From Epiperipatus broadwayi (Eukaryota; Onychophora; Udeonychophora; Euonychophora; Peripatidae): DNA of 64,000 nucleotides. A program made the translations under genes and the position numbers. The stretch spans positions 3,410,001 through 3,474,000 of the forward strand of contig JAQFVV010006255.1 of assembly GCA_028023455.1 (NCBI GenBank), in the 5' to 3' direction. Below are positions 37,641 to 49,233 of the stretch, piece by piece; the stretch's first letter is position 1; each line of letters opens with the position of its first letter. The notes beneath the pieces were generated by a model. It made no database searches. It worked only from the letters and a program-made list of their open reading frames with translations, and was not told where the DNA came from.

Positions 37641-38430
37641 AATTATGGGATGATACAACTTGGGTCCCTCCTATATCAACACGTTGAGAGTTGGGAGACA
37701 ATACTACTGGGTCTTGGGGACAATATTTTTTGGGTCCCACCCAAATCACTAAGGGTTTACTCTAATTCATTCCTATTGGTTTTTACAAAGTTTTAATATA
37801 TCATCAATAATTTATCCAAACACAAAAATCTAAATATTAAATATTAAACTATCAAGATATTCAAAATACCAAAACAACAACTACTTTATAAATTTCCAAT
37901 AAAATATTATAAAATAATGACATGCATTTTTTCGATAAGATAATTTCACATCATCATCCTCAGAAATCTTTGCACAATATTTTAAAACTGACTATTATAT
38001 AATTTAAATAAATAGCATAAATTAAGAGTACAGGTCATTTTAATACTTAATAAAATAAATAAATAACACTTTAATAATAATAAGCAAATAAGATTTTTTT
38101 ATTAAACAAATTGTAAAATTATGATTGAATCATTGTAAAATTGACCAAATGTTCAATTTTCATTACAAAATATAAATAAGTGAATTATGATTTTGACTGT
38201 GACATAAAAATCTGATCACTGCAATTGATTACCAATACATGATAACAGAATAGTTTATGCATACAACTATTAATCCATCTTTCAAACATACTAAAATGCA
38301 AATCAAGTACTTAACTTATGCCCATACATTTAATTGGGATTTTTAACTTATCAATAACACATTAAGTTGGGACATTATATCTGATTGAAGGCCTGACATG
38401 GTGTGCCAAATTGTAACCTACAAAATAAAA

Positions 38431-38703
38431 ACATGATGATACTAATAATCATGAAATCAGTAATCATGGGGAAAAAATAAACAATGATAATGTGTAAGTT
38501 AAATAATCTCATAAGCCAAGCTTAGAAAATTTAGGGAAAATCCCATATACCACAATAAATTGTAAGAGAAAATGATAACATAATGATGCCAATAATCATT
38601 GAATCAGTAATCATGAAGAAAAGATAAACAATAATAATATGTAAATTAAACCTTATAAGCCAAGCTCCATGGGTTTAGGAAAACTGCCATATGCCACAAT
38701 AAA
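38431..38703. repeat. Diverged tandem duplication, about 140 bp x 2
   Basis: CATGATGATACTAATAATCA through TATACCACAATAAA (38431-38564) is repeated as CATAATGATGCCAATAATCA through TATGCCACAATAAA (38578-38703). The second unit is about 85% similar by eye. Confidence 0.8.
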
Positions 38704-39362
38704 AAGAGATGCAGGAGTAAGCAGTTATAATAAAATATTACAATACAAAGCAATATTTAAACAACTTAAGGAGGGAGCTCTCATTTTGCTCTAGTATAAA
38801 TAAAAGTCTATTAATATGGCAAGCATATGCCATTGAGATTACATTTTAAATTTGAAAGAGTTTTCTTAAATCTTTGCCATCAAAGATTATAATCTCTCAA
38901 AATAGCTTCTTCTTTAGCAAAATAACCTTTAAATAAAATGGTTTGTAAAATAAAATAGGGTATCTCAGGGTAATATAATTGATTTTAATTATAAAATAAA
39001 TTCTCTCCAATTTGTAAGATCTATTCAACATAGAATGAAATTCTAGTAAATAAATAAGACATATACTTATCCCTAAGTTAATGTCTTATCATAATTATAA
39101 TAATATTATTAATTTAAAATAAAATGCAACATGATCTCTTAATTTAGAATAATATAAATAATAAACTCATAGGATGACATTCAAATATTAAGGATGGGTA
39201 AGGAATTTTCTAGCCATTCTAAATACCATAGAATACATCTACTTAAATATCTTTTAAATGTGAATGAAGTGCTTTCAAAATCTAAATTCATTATGGAATA
39301 ACAAATATGGGTTTAATATTTATGGTAAATAATTTTTAAATAAATAAACATAGTAATATTTT

Positions 39363-41079
39363 AATAAGCAAACCAAATTGGCTGAAGTGATCATGAATAA
39401 TAATATGCAATTATAATTTTTATTAAGTAAAATACATATTTTTTAAATGTAATTCTAATATTTAAATATAATTCAGTAAAGTGACTCATATTAATTTCAA
39501 TGTTCATTTACTCTTACAAACAAACTCTTGATAATTTTTAATACCCTTATCATTATTTAGATTTCTGGTTAATGGGTGAATGATGTGGAAAAATGACTAT
39601 AAGAAATTTCTTAATAATAAAAACAAATATTTATTTCACAGAAAAACAAATAATAACAAGTCACAAATATAACATATTCATTAAGTGCACAAAGCCAATG
39701 ATTTTCACAAACATTACTTTCTTTCAAAAATATATTGGAAGGTTAAAATTACAAAGGGATTTATGAAAAATAAATAAATTTGACTAGGTAAAAATTCTCT
39801 AGGAAGTTAAAATAAACTTTCTATTACTTTAAATTCTCAAAAGTTACCACATGTAATGATAGTATCCTTTTCATGAATAGTGTCCCTTTTATGAATATTT
39901 AAATTACATAAAAATACAAGATTACCAATACAGTGGAATGATAAAAGTGATGTATATTCTTTATTTATGTCTAAGATACAATTTAAAATTTTGTGATTAA
40001 TTATTTGTTGTATTTATGTCCTAACTCAGCAAAGCTTAAATACAGAATCTATACATCTACAATATATAATTTACATCTAATAAATCAAGAATGCTACAAG
40101 AGATAAGGTGTCATTCTTAAATACTTTGATAAAAACAACTTAACTGCCAGAATAAAGCCATGGTAAAATATTACACATGCTTTACAAAATATATTGCCAA
40201 CAACTAACTAGATTAATACTGAGATAACTGAGAAAAGGCAAAGTAAATGTATGATAACATAGCTCATAAATAAGTACATCTACCTTTGAGAAAAATAATA
40301 AAATGATTTAGGACTTTGGCACTAGTCAAGAAATAATGACAATGCATATCAGGGATAAAAATATTAAATAGGTGCTTTAAAAAGTATCATGTGCTTTGGA
40401 TACAATAAGATCTATAAAATTCATACAAAATCTCTTAATAAACTAGTGAGAGATCCCACACTACAATCTCTAACAATATTGGCAAAGTAAGCACTCCTGA
40501 ATAAAGAGAGCGACTACATTACAATGTCTAAGTGAAAATATATCCAACAGATGTGATAGATCATAAATAATAATTAATGTGGAAACGTAGCTTAGTTAAA
40601 ATTAGGCAATAATCAAGCAATAAAATAAAATAATAGAAATATATAACTACTTATAATGCATTTAGCATAATAATATATCTTTTATAAATAAATAATTTAT
40701 ATGAAGAAGGAAACATACTATTTTAAAATATGCAAATATCATACACTGATATTCTGAGAACTTTAATTCAAAATTATTTATTAAAAAAGCATATAAAACA
40801 AGGAAAATAATATGCATCTGAAATAAAAATATGCAAAATTATAAACAAATAAAACATTCCACTTTTTACCATTTAAAATAAATAAAATAAAATAACATTC
40901 TTCTGTTCTTCCACCATTAACAGGAACAGTCTATTAGGTAATAAAGTTCTGCCAACAGGGAAAGATATTCAATGCATAAATATAATGTAATTAAAATATA
41001 AAAGTTGTTCATGGTTATCTTTAAATAAGATTCAAAATAAATTATGCTAGAAAACTATATGATATGACTATGTATTGAA
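39363..41079. repeat. Long direct repeat, right copy
   Basis: Partner of 31427-33461. It keeps the empty site for foldback element F (39552-39564) and a single copy of the 54-bp unit duplicated on the left. It contains no gene. Confidence 0.8.
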
Positions 41080-42247
41080 TAAGTAGTGTTATACCTGAAA
41101 GAGCTCACATACTGGAGGAATTTAAGCCTTTATTAAGCTTTTGTTTGTGAAATCCATTTTAATAAACATATTTATATATAAATATTGATAATTGTAAACA
41201 TATTTTAAATATATTTTACAATTTTAGTAATATGCCTTTAATCCTATGATAGCATTTAGTAGTAGATAAATGTATAATTTTAAATGAACATGCATTGGAT
41301 TTATATCAGGACTTTGTGCTATGGATTTTTATGCATATAGTTATAAAAAATACTTTTTAACTTTTTGATTTAATTTTTTTTATTTCATAGTTGTACTATC
41401 CAAACAAATTATTTTGACAATATAATTTTTGTTTTTAAGAACTGATAGTGGCTTTTTACTATACTGAATTTTTTTTAATTGATTCTATAAATATAATAAT
41501 TTATGTTACTTAATATTTAGACTTAAGATTATATACTTACATATAATTTCTAGAAGTATAAATAATATCATTGTATGATTTTTATAAGTTTTTTACTAGT
41601 GTTATCAGTTAACTTATTCAAATTAAAATAAAAACAATATGTTGAAATTAAAATATTTTGCATATTTTATTTGATTTTTATGATTATCTTTTACTTTTAT
41701 CAAATTAAAGTTTATTTTTAGTAGTAAATTTTTTTAAAAAGATTATTAAACAAATTAGTTATTTTTTCAATGACTTTTATATTATAATGTGAACTTAACA
41801 TTTCGTGCATATATATATTTTCTAAAGTTTTTAGCATAATAGCTTAGAAACTGTTTTAAGTTTAAATTTTTTAAAAAAATCTGTTACCTTTATCATTTTA
41901 AAGTGCAAGTGACATTATAGTAATAGAAATATATGGTTGAGTTTGGGATTTGAAGTCTGTTAACTGTATTATTGTTCTAAGCTAGACAGGGTCTATGTTT
42001 TTATGTAAATGTTGTAATATTATGCTACATATATTTTAGCTATAATAATATCTAAAAATTTTATATGTGGTTGGTGTTTTCTTATTTCACCATCCATTTA
42101 AAATCAAAATAGAATTAATTTTATAAACAGATATTGATTCATTTTTACTACAAGTGAATAACTTATTCTTTATGTAGTTCAATAAAATACTAATCACAAG
42201 ATTATTATTATTTGTTTTAAAGTAAAATAGTAAAATGATATACTTAC
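41080..42247. other. A+T-rich non-coding DNA
   Basis: Nothing recognised. Confidence 0.5.
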
Positions 42248-42617
42248 TACTATAAAATTTATATATTGCTTATAACACTTCTTTTTTATACACTTTAATG
42301 CAACAATTTCCTTAAAAACTTTTTTATTTTCCTTACAGTTTTGACTGTCCAGCAGTCTTCATCAGAGCTCTATCTTCTCTGCTTTAATTAAAATGACCAT
42401 TAAAATAATGGTCATTTTAATTAAAGCAGAGAAGAAGATAGAGCTCTGATGAAGACTGCTCGACAGTCGAAACTGTAAGGAAAATAAAGAAGTTTTTAAA
42501 AAAAATTGTTGCATTAAAGTGAATAAGAAAGAAGTGTTATAAGCAATATATATGATTATATGAAGATATGCAAAGAAAGTGAAAGAGAAGAATAAGAGAA
42601 TATACTATAAAATTTAT
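42248..42617 (+). mobile_element. Foldback element G with hammerhead and 15-bp TSD
   Basis: TACTATAAAATTTAT stands at 42248-42262 and 42603-42617. The insert is a near-perfect inverted repeat (42263 to about 42549, arms about 140 bp, outer ends ATTGCTTATAACACTTCTT) followed by an unpaired purine-rich tail of about 53 nt (42550-42602). Both arms carry the hammerhead wording, pointing outward. The right arm (42446-42477) keeps both core boxes. In the left arm (42365-42336, - strand) the second box has changed from GAAA to AAAA. Confidence 0.88.
42446..42477 (+). ncRNA. Hammerhead-like ribozyme core in element G
   Basis: CTGATGA is followed by stem II GACTG-CTCGA-CAGTC, GAAA and CTGTA. The core boxes and a 5-bp stem II are intact, with one A bulged at the base of stem II. 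Stem III (AC/GT) is very short. Stem I pairs only weakly with the flanks, so activity is uncertain. Confidence 0.6.
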
Positions 42618-45600
42618 TAATAAAAACCACTATATTTACAAAAAACTTTGTTTTTATTTCCCTCATCATTTTTTCAAAGCATACTTTAGAAATAATATTG
42701 ATTACCAATTTTATTACAATAAAGCCATTCCTTTAATATTAAAGATGGATAGTTTTTGAAATGATTTATGGAAAGATTATTTCTGTTGATTTTTATTTGA
42801 AAAGGTTTATTTGTTATAGGAAACTACGGGCATGAGAGAATTTTAACAATAATTTTGTTTAGTTAGTATTTAATGTTATAATTTTTTATTGTATATAATG
42901 TGGGTATTGCTTATTAATTTATAATCAGTCTAACAGTAGATGCTGGAGTGAATGAATATAATAACACTTTTAATTGAATTTTATATGAAATAATATAAAA
43001 ACTTTATAATTGCAATTATTTTTACAGTGATTAAAATGGTTATCATTTTTCATGTGTCTGAGGATTTTTTTTATAGGTCAAAATTATAAATAGGCTATAA
43101 TAACAAAAGAAAACACCTATAAGACATAATATTTTTTATTTATTAATAAATTTTCATATGCCATAATTTTTTACTATAATAGATTAATCATTGAAATCCT
43201 CAATTTTGGGGATCACTACAATAGTGTAAAAATTTCAAGATATTTTTTGACAAAGAAGAATTTCTTGACAAAAATAATTTACAAAGCAACTATCTATAAA
43301 CTGGTGAAAAAGACATATACTTGTGATTAGTTTCTAAATAACTTTTAAATTTTATATGCAGATTATATATTATTTACGTAGTTGAAATCACAACAGAGTG
43401 CGACTTATGTCTACATAACATTTTTTATTGTGCTATTTCTGAGTGACATTTTTGTTTTATATTTTGAGTACATAGATATAATATTAATTGTTCTGAACAG
43501 TAAAAAAATATTACAATGACTTTTGTGATAAGTGTATATTGCATCATCTTCAGCTGGGCATATATCTGATTTGTATATTATTTATATGGTTTTGACTTCA
43601 AGTTTAAATGTTAGCAGGCAATTTAGATGACTATTCTTGAAATGTTTTAACTATATGCTTTTGTGATGTAAGTTAAAACCCCATACATTGATCATTAAGA
43701 CATTAACATTTTACATATTATTTAGTAGAAGCTTTAAACTTTTCATTTCTTGTTTACATGGTTTTCACTTAATTCAATGAGTGACAATATTTTAGAGTGT
43801 TTTCTATATCAGAAATGTGAGGAATTCTATTTCATTAACAATATGTTGTTTACTTCTTATTTCAGTGATTATATATTTTTTCATAAATTTTTCTATCCAA
43901 GTGATAGGTTAGTCACTTGTTGTTCAAATTAATAAGTACAGCCTTTTATTTGTTGTGATTATATTTAACTTAGGATATTATTATCAATCCGACTCAAGTT
44001 CTGTATTGCTAATTCACTATTATCAATAATTATAGACTTTTAATTATTGCATGATGAGAGCACATGATTTGTATCTTTATCCTGTGAGCTGATGGTTTTG
44101 AAATATATTGATTTCACTTTATTTACTGCTTAATAATTGTTTGCTCTTGAATAATAATGTCTGTAAAAGTTAAATTGTTATTATTTTTAAACTGGGTGTC
44201 AGCTATTTGCTATTATATTTGACCTGATTTTTGTTTTTGGTTCTTATTACAAATATAATTAGCTTTGCCTATTTTTCACTCATATTATAATTTCTGTTAT
44301 ACATTAAGATGCAATATATCCCAAATAAACATATTTAAAATATAAGAACTAATGCCTTCATATATGAATAGTGATGAGTATTAATTGTAGGAAAGTGTGA
44401 TGAATCAGTTCCTCAGGATTATGATCTTTTCCATTTTATTGGCTATTTATCATGTATTGATAGGTATCTTGAACTATATATTTGGTATTAACTCTCTTGT
44501 TATGCTGATTAAATGAATTATGCATTCTATATCTTTTGGAATTATTTTAACTTTGAAATGCAAAACAGAGCATGATTTATATGCCCATATATAATAGTTT
44601 TCCTTTTTATATTTTCTTTATATTTTTATTATATTTACAGTCTTGCTCATGTTATTGCCCTTAAAGCATTAACTGTTTATGAATAACATAGATGTAAAGG
44701 TAGCTTGAACTTCATAGTTTTTATTAAATCCTTTTCATGAAACTTTATAAGATATTCTGAGATAGTTGGGCAGAAGAATAATGAGTGCCCTTATTATTTT
44801 CTATAATACTAATGATAGATGTTATAGATTTATTTTATTTGCAAAATAAAACTACTGCCTCTGAAATATCTCATCATTAAATATATTAACTTATAAAAAA
44901 ACATCTTTAATATTTATTTTATATATATATATATATAAAGGATCTCTAACACATTAAACTTTGACAGTTTACATAAAATCATAGTTGTCAATTTTCTAAG
45001 AAAAATCACATAAATAACATAATATGAAATTTATCCAGAGGATTTAAAATATTTATATAACTTCTATTATGTTAAATATTGTAGTACTTTTTTGATCTGT
45101 AATCTTTATATTTATTATTGTTACATTGAATTATTTACTTGAATAAAAATCAATTACTTCATATTTATGATAATAATATGTAGATATTTAGTCATAGACA
45201 CACAAAGTTATTTATTCCAAAAAAAGAAAAATCAATCCAAATATATATACATATTTTCTTAAGTAATTTATGTTGTGGTAAAAAGAGAATTTTAAATCAT
45301 ATAATGCTCAAATATTTCTTATGCATTAAAAATATCTTTATTTAATAATTTCTTTATTTACTTTGATTTCAATAATTTAAATGACTAGTGATTAAATATA
45401 TATATATCAATTATATAAAATAATATATTAAAAAGCTAAAATTTAGATTAGTCAGAGCAATAAATACCGTGAAGTAAGTTCATTGTAAAATAAAGTATAT
45501 GTTATATAACAATCAAACTTTGAATTGTAAACTATAATAATAGAAAAATCTTTTAATCTTTTTTTTTAATTTTTTTTTGCTGTACTAAGCTTTTAAATCT

Positions 45601-45641
45601 CATTAACATTCAGATCAGAATTAGTTAAAATCGGATTTTTT
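42618..45641. other. A+T-rich non-coding DNA
   Basis: No gene, RNA or repeat family recognised in this 3-kb stretch. Confidence 0.5.
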
Positions 45642-46176
45642 GTTAAATACTTTGAAATATAAATTTATTCTACAGTACAGGCTTTTTTATACCTGCACTC
45701 ATATATGTAATATATAGAGGATTTAAACTCAGACTTTCACACGACCCTCAACCATCCATGCTATCTCATACTGCTGATACACTTGATCACACACATGTCA
45801 AATAGATAAATAATCACCAATATCCATATTTTGTGCTAAACCAGCACTTGTCAGTTGGTCCAGATTATCATTAAGGTGGGCTTTGAACATTCCATTATCA
45901 GATTTTCAATGAAATGGATGACTGAAGAGTTGTGGGATGGAGTGGTTTGAAGCCTGTCCATTAAAGTATGAAGATTGGCTATCTTAATATAAGCTGAGCT
46001 TTGATTGTATATATGTGTGGAAATGATAATCTGGACCAACTGATGAGTGCTGGTTTAGCACGAAATATGTATATTGGTGATTATTTATCGTTTTGACATG
46101 TGTGTGATCAAATGTATCAGTGGTATGAGATAGCATGGATGGTTGAGGATCATGTGACAGTCTGAGTTAAATACTT
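45642..46176 (+). mobile_element. Foldback element H (GTGCTGGTTT family) with 12-bp TSD
   Basis: GTTAAATACTTT stands at 45642-45653 and 46165-46176. An unpaired tail of about 44 nt precedes an inverted repeat. Its outer arms include ACTTTCACACGACCCTCAAC and CCATGCTATCTCATAC, paired with the right end near 46100-46160. The left arm continues into an inverted copy of the hammerhead (GTGCTAAACCAGCAC near 45832) and the right arm holds the intact one (46035-46078). It is the same family as 26778-27314. Confidence 0.85.
46035..46078 (+). ncRNA. Hammerhead ribozyme, complete type I motif
   Basis: Stem I is ACCAA (46035-46039) with TTGGT (46074-46078). The core box is CTGATGA (46040-46046). Stem II is GTGCT, loop GGTTT, AGCAC, with the canonical G-C pair at its base. 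GAA stands at 46062-46064. Stem III is ATATGTAT (46065-46072), only 3 pairs with a 2-nt loop. A at 46073 is the residue before the predicted cut. The tiny stem III is typical of PLE and retrozyme hammerheads. The inverted copy in the left arm has lost core bases (CTGACAA, CAAAAT). Confidence 0.92.
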
Positions 46177-46238
46177 TATAAAATATTATTTTACATAACA
46201 TTTATTTTATTTAAAAGTTATAAAAGATGTGTTAAATA

Positions 46239-46393
46239 TAATTATTAATCATCACATGATCACCATCTCTTATACTATAGCACATAATTGTTATTAAACA
46301 AGACAAAACTCTCCATACAGTAGTGTCATCCTGTGGTTGGCACAGCGTGGCACTACTGTATGGAGAGTTTTGCCTTGTTTAATTATTAATCAT
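46239..46393 (+). mobile_element. Foldback element I (ACTAGT family), minimal copy, 14-bp TSD
   Basis: TAATTATTAATCAT stands at 46239-46252 and 46380-46393. The insert is only 127 bp: a 42-nt tail (CACATGATCACCATCTCTTA onward) and a palindrome with arms TAAACAAGACAAAACTCTCC and TACAGTAGTG. The middle with the hammerhead is missing. It lies only about 60 bp from element H. Confidence 0.9.
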
Positions 46394-47186
46394 AATAATT
46401 TTTGTATATATTAAGTTTACATAAAATTATATTCTTGCAAAATAAAAATTGTAGTAATTTATATTCACGATAAAGTATATAAAAATGGAAATGATTTTAT
46501 TTTTTAGTGACAAGAATATAATTATGTATGTTTATTAACAACAAAAGACATCATGAATTACTTTTTTTTTTACTTTCAAATAAAGCAAGTAAAATATGCT
46601 TTATATAAAATAAGATTCTAATTAATTCTTATTTGTGATTAATAATGTTTAACCTTAATTGCAAACTTTCATTAACATAACAATCTGCAATATGATAATT
46701 CAATATTGGGTCAGAACCCATTTAGATTATTAACCCTTTAACAAGTTGTTATTTCCTATTGTTATTCCTGGCTGCAGTATAAAATTTTTATTCTACACTA
46801 AAATGAATAAATTGGACTTGATTTCTTAGAAATTTAATTTTATAAATGAAAAACATTCTAAAAAATATTTGAATTTTGAAAATATTTTAAAATGTGTTCA
46901 TAATGAGAACATAAAACATTATTTGTTGATCTGCAGAAAAACAATCTATAAAAAAATCAACTAAATCTTTTTTATTTAAGATTTATTTTTGAAATGGGAA
47001 TGAATAAATTATAACCTTTAATAAATCTATCAAATTCTTCTTTAAAATATTAAAATTGGTTAATAATTTTTAGAATAACTCAAAATATCCTGATAACAAA
47101 GTTGATAATGATAGATAATGATGTCACAGTCAAATTTGTTAACTCCTGTTTTTAAAAACAAAATATATACAAATAAAGTCAAAATT
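46394..47186. other. A+T-rich non-coding DNA
   Basis: Nothing recognised. Confidence 0.5.
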
Positions 47187-47379
47187 GTATATATATTGAG
47201 CTATTTCCATCATCTAATATTAAATATTGAATGTCATTAGAAAAATTTAATTTTATTTAAATTTTCCAATTACATTCAACTGTTAGTAATAGCACATAGG
47301 TTAGTATATGCACAACATTTTGCGAGGTATTATTCTCCTCTCTACTTCGGGTGTTGCTGACCTGACCAATGACAATACT

Positions 47380-47463
47380 AGTATAGGAATCGAATCTGAA
47401 ACTTTAGATATTTTTAATATTGAATTTTAAGGAAATGCTTTAACCAACTGAGCCATCTTGCCA
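47380..47463 (-). promoter_or_regulatory. tRNA-like pol III promoter block, left PLE end
   Basis: On the - strand: A box TGGCTCAGTTGG (47455-47444), a near-perfect match to the consensus, and B box AGATTCGATTCC (47397-47386), with tRNA-like spacing. It lies next to the endonuclease end of the PLE, inside the palindrome arm, so it belongs to the repeated unit. Confidence 0.75.
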
Positions 47464-48639
47464 AAGGCAACAATCAGTAGAAATTACATATTCTTATCTA
47501 TGAGGTTTTTCCTGATTTCTGCATTTTTTCCTAAGAGCAAAGTTGATTGGTGGTTTTTGTACATTATGTATTATCATACTAGATTGACTATGGGGGTATT
47601 TATCATTGTCATATGAGCAGCTTCTTTAAGTTTTCTTCTTTGTACCTTTTTCTCTACAATATTTTATATTTTCCCATTTGAACATATGTTCATTGGTATG
47701 TACATTGTTTTCTTTCTCAAACACACGTGTTTCCTCTCTTCTAATCATCAGTTTGTGCACCTGACATTTCTTTTAGATAAGACAACTATTCTTCCACACT
47801 CACATGGTATTTCATATGTGCAATTTTTGCTTTTCAGAATTTCCAATTTAGGCTTCATAGATGTTAGAATTCTTTGTAGTTAGTATGTCTCTAAAAAACT
47901 GACTTGTGTTATATTGATTGCAGATTTTCCTTAATTTGTCTGCTATTTTTGGCATGTACCAATAATCATTTTTTCTTTAGATGGTTCTTTTTGTTGTCTA
48001 TTTAAGATTTTCTTAATATCAGCTTATGGATAACCATTTTTCATAAGAATTGTTTGATATAGATCTTTTATTTTTTCCAAATTACTGGCTTCTGAACTGT
48101 TTTGCTCTGTTCCATAGTGATAGTATAATCCATGTTTTGTGTTTCTAGTGTGATTAGATGTATATGATAAGTATTTTTTTGTAGTGTGGGTTTTCTGTAA
48201 ACTGTAGTTTTGATTTTGCCATTAGAAAGTCTTATCACAAGAACACTTAAGAAGGTCAATTTTTTACATTCTTAGGTGTTTTTGTGACAAGACTTTCTCA
48301 TGGAAAATCAAAACTACAGTTTACAGACCTCCCTCCCCCACAGGAAAATACTTAGTTTATACATCCAATCACATCAAAAGTTATACTATCACTATGGAAT
48401 AGAGCAAAAAAAGTTTAAGAAACCAAAGATTTAAAAGAAGAAAAGATCTGTATAGAACAAACTCTTATAAAAATGATTATCCATCAACTATTTCTAAGAA
48501 AACCTTAAATATACCTAAAATAGAAGACAAATGAAGAAAAATATGCAATCAGTATAACATCAGAACAGCTTTCTAGTGAGGGATTATAACAATCTACAAA
48601 GCCTAAATTTGAAATGCTGAAAATAAAAAAGACTGCCTC

Positions 48640-48921
48640 TATGAAATAGCATGTAAATGTGGAAGAATATATATCGGTGAGACCAGTCACTTCATTGAAA
48701 AGTAATTGAAAGAATACAAACTGATGATTAAAAGAGAGAAAACAGGTGTATCTAAGATAGCAGATCATATCTGTACCAATGAACATATATACAATTGGGA
48801 AAATACAAAAATATTGAATAGAAAAGAAAGGGTACAAAGAAGAAAATTGAAAGAAGCTGCTCACATGACAATGGTAAATAATACTGTAAGCCAACCCAAT
48901 GTGACTATACATAGTGTATGA
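48640..48921 (+). pseudogene. PLE GIY-YIG endonuclease, right arm
   Basis: In PLEs this domain makes the DNA nick that primes copying. The sequence shows CKC then GRIYIGETS (the YIG half of the GIY-YIG signature, with the Cys pair typical of PLEs), followed by LKEYKLMIKREKTGV, DHICTNEHIYNWENTKIL and RKLKEAAHM, which match the PLE C-terminal block. One in-frame stop (near 48702) precedes LKEYK. The inverted partner on the - strand (about 47880-47640) is more decayed (NEHMFKWENIKYC). Confidence 0.8.
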
Positions 48922-49016
48922 AAATGACTAATCAATTTTGCTCTTAGGAAAAAGTGGAGAACTCAGGAGTAACTTCATAGATAAAATATGAAATTTCTAC
49001 TGACTGTTTGCCTTTG

Positions 49017-49095
49017 GCAGGATGTCTCAGTTGGTTAAAATGTTATCTTAAGATTCAATATTCAAGATTATAAGTCCAGATTCAATTCCCATGCT
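49017..49095 (+). promoter_or_regulatory. tRNA-like pol III promoter block, right PLE end
   Basis: A box TGTCTCAGTTGG (49023-49034) and B box AGATTCAATTCC (49078-49089). It is the inverted partner of the block at 47380-47463. Related blocks occur at the ends of the PLE at 15.1-18.1 kb (15225-15370 and about 17960-18030). Confidence 0.75.
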
Positions 49096-49233
49096 AGTAC
49101 TGTCACTGGTCAGGCCAGCAACAGTGGAAAAAGAGAGGAGAATAATGCCTGTTTGCTATTACTAACATTTAAATGTAATTGAAAAATTTAAATAATTTTT
49201 TTTTTGATGATGGAAATAATTCAATATATAGAC

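Larger units (their letters stand above)
47187..49233. mobile_element. Head-to-head inverted pair of truncated PLEs
   Basis: A palindrome of about 2 kb centred near 48258. Each arm is a 5'-truncated PLE reading outward: reverse transcriptase end, GIY-YIG endonuclease, tRNA-like block, then a terminal stretch (GATGGAAATAATTCAATATA). Left arm, - strand: VLVIRLSNGKIKTTVYRKPT (48240-48180). Right arm, + strand: YEIACKCGRIYIGETSHFIE (48640-48699), broken by one stop, then LKEYKLMIKREKTGVSKIAD and WENTKILNRKERVQRRKLKE to 48921. The arms have diverged, so the pair is not a recent assembly artefact. No target duplication was identified. Confidence 0.82.

Noticed and set aside
48505-48912. A 135-codon open frame on the - strand
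   Set aside because: It is antisense to the PLE endonuclease arm, whose + strand motifs are recognisable.
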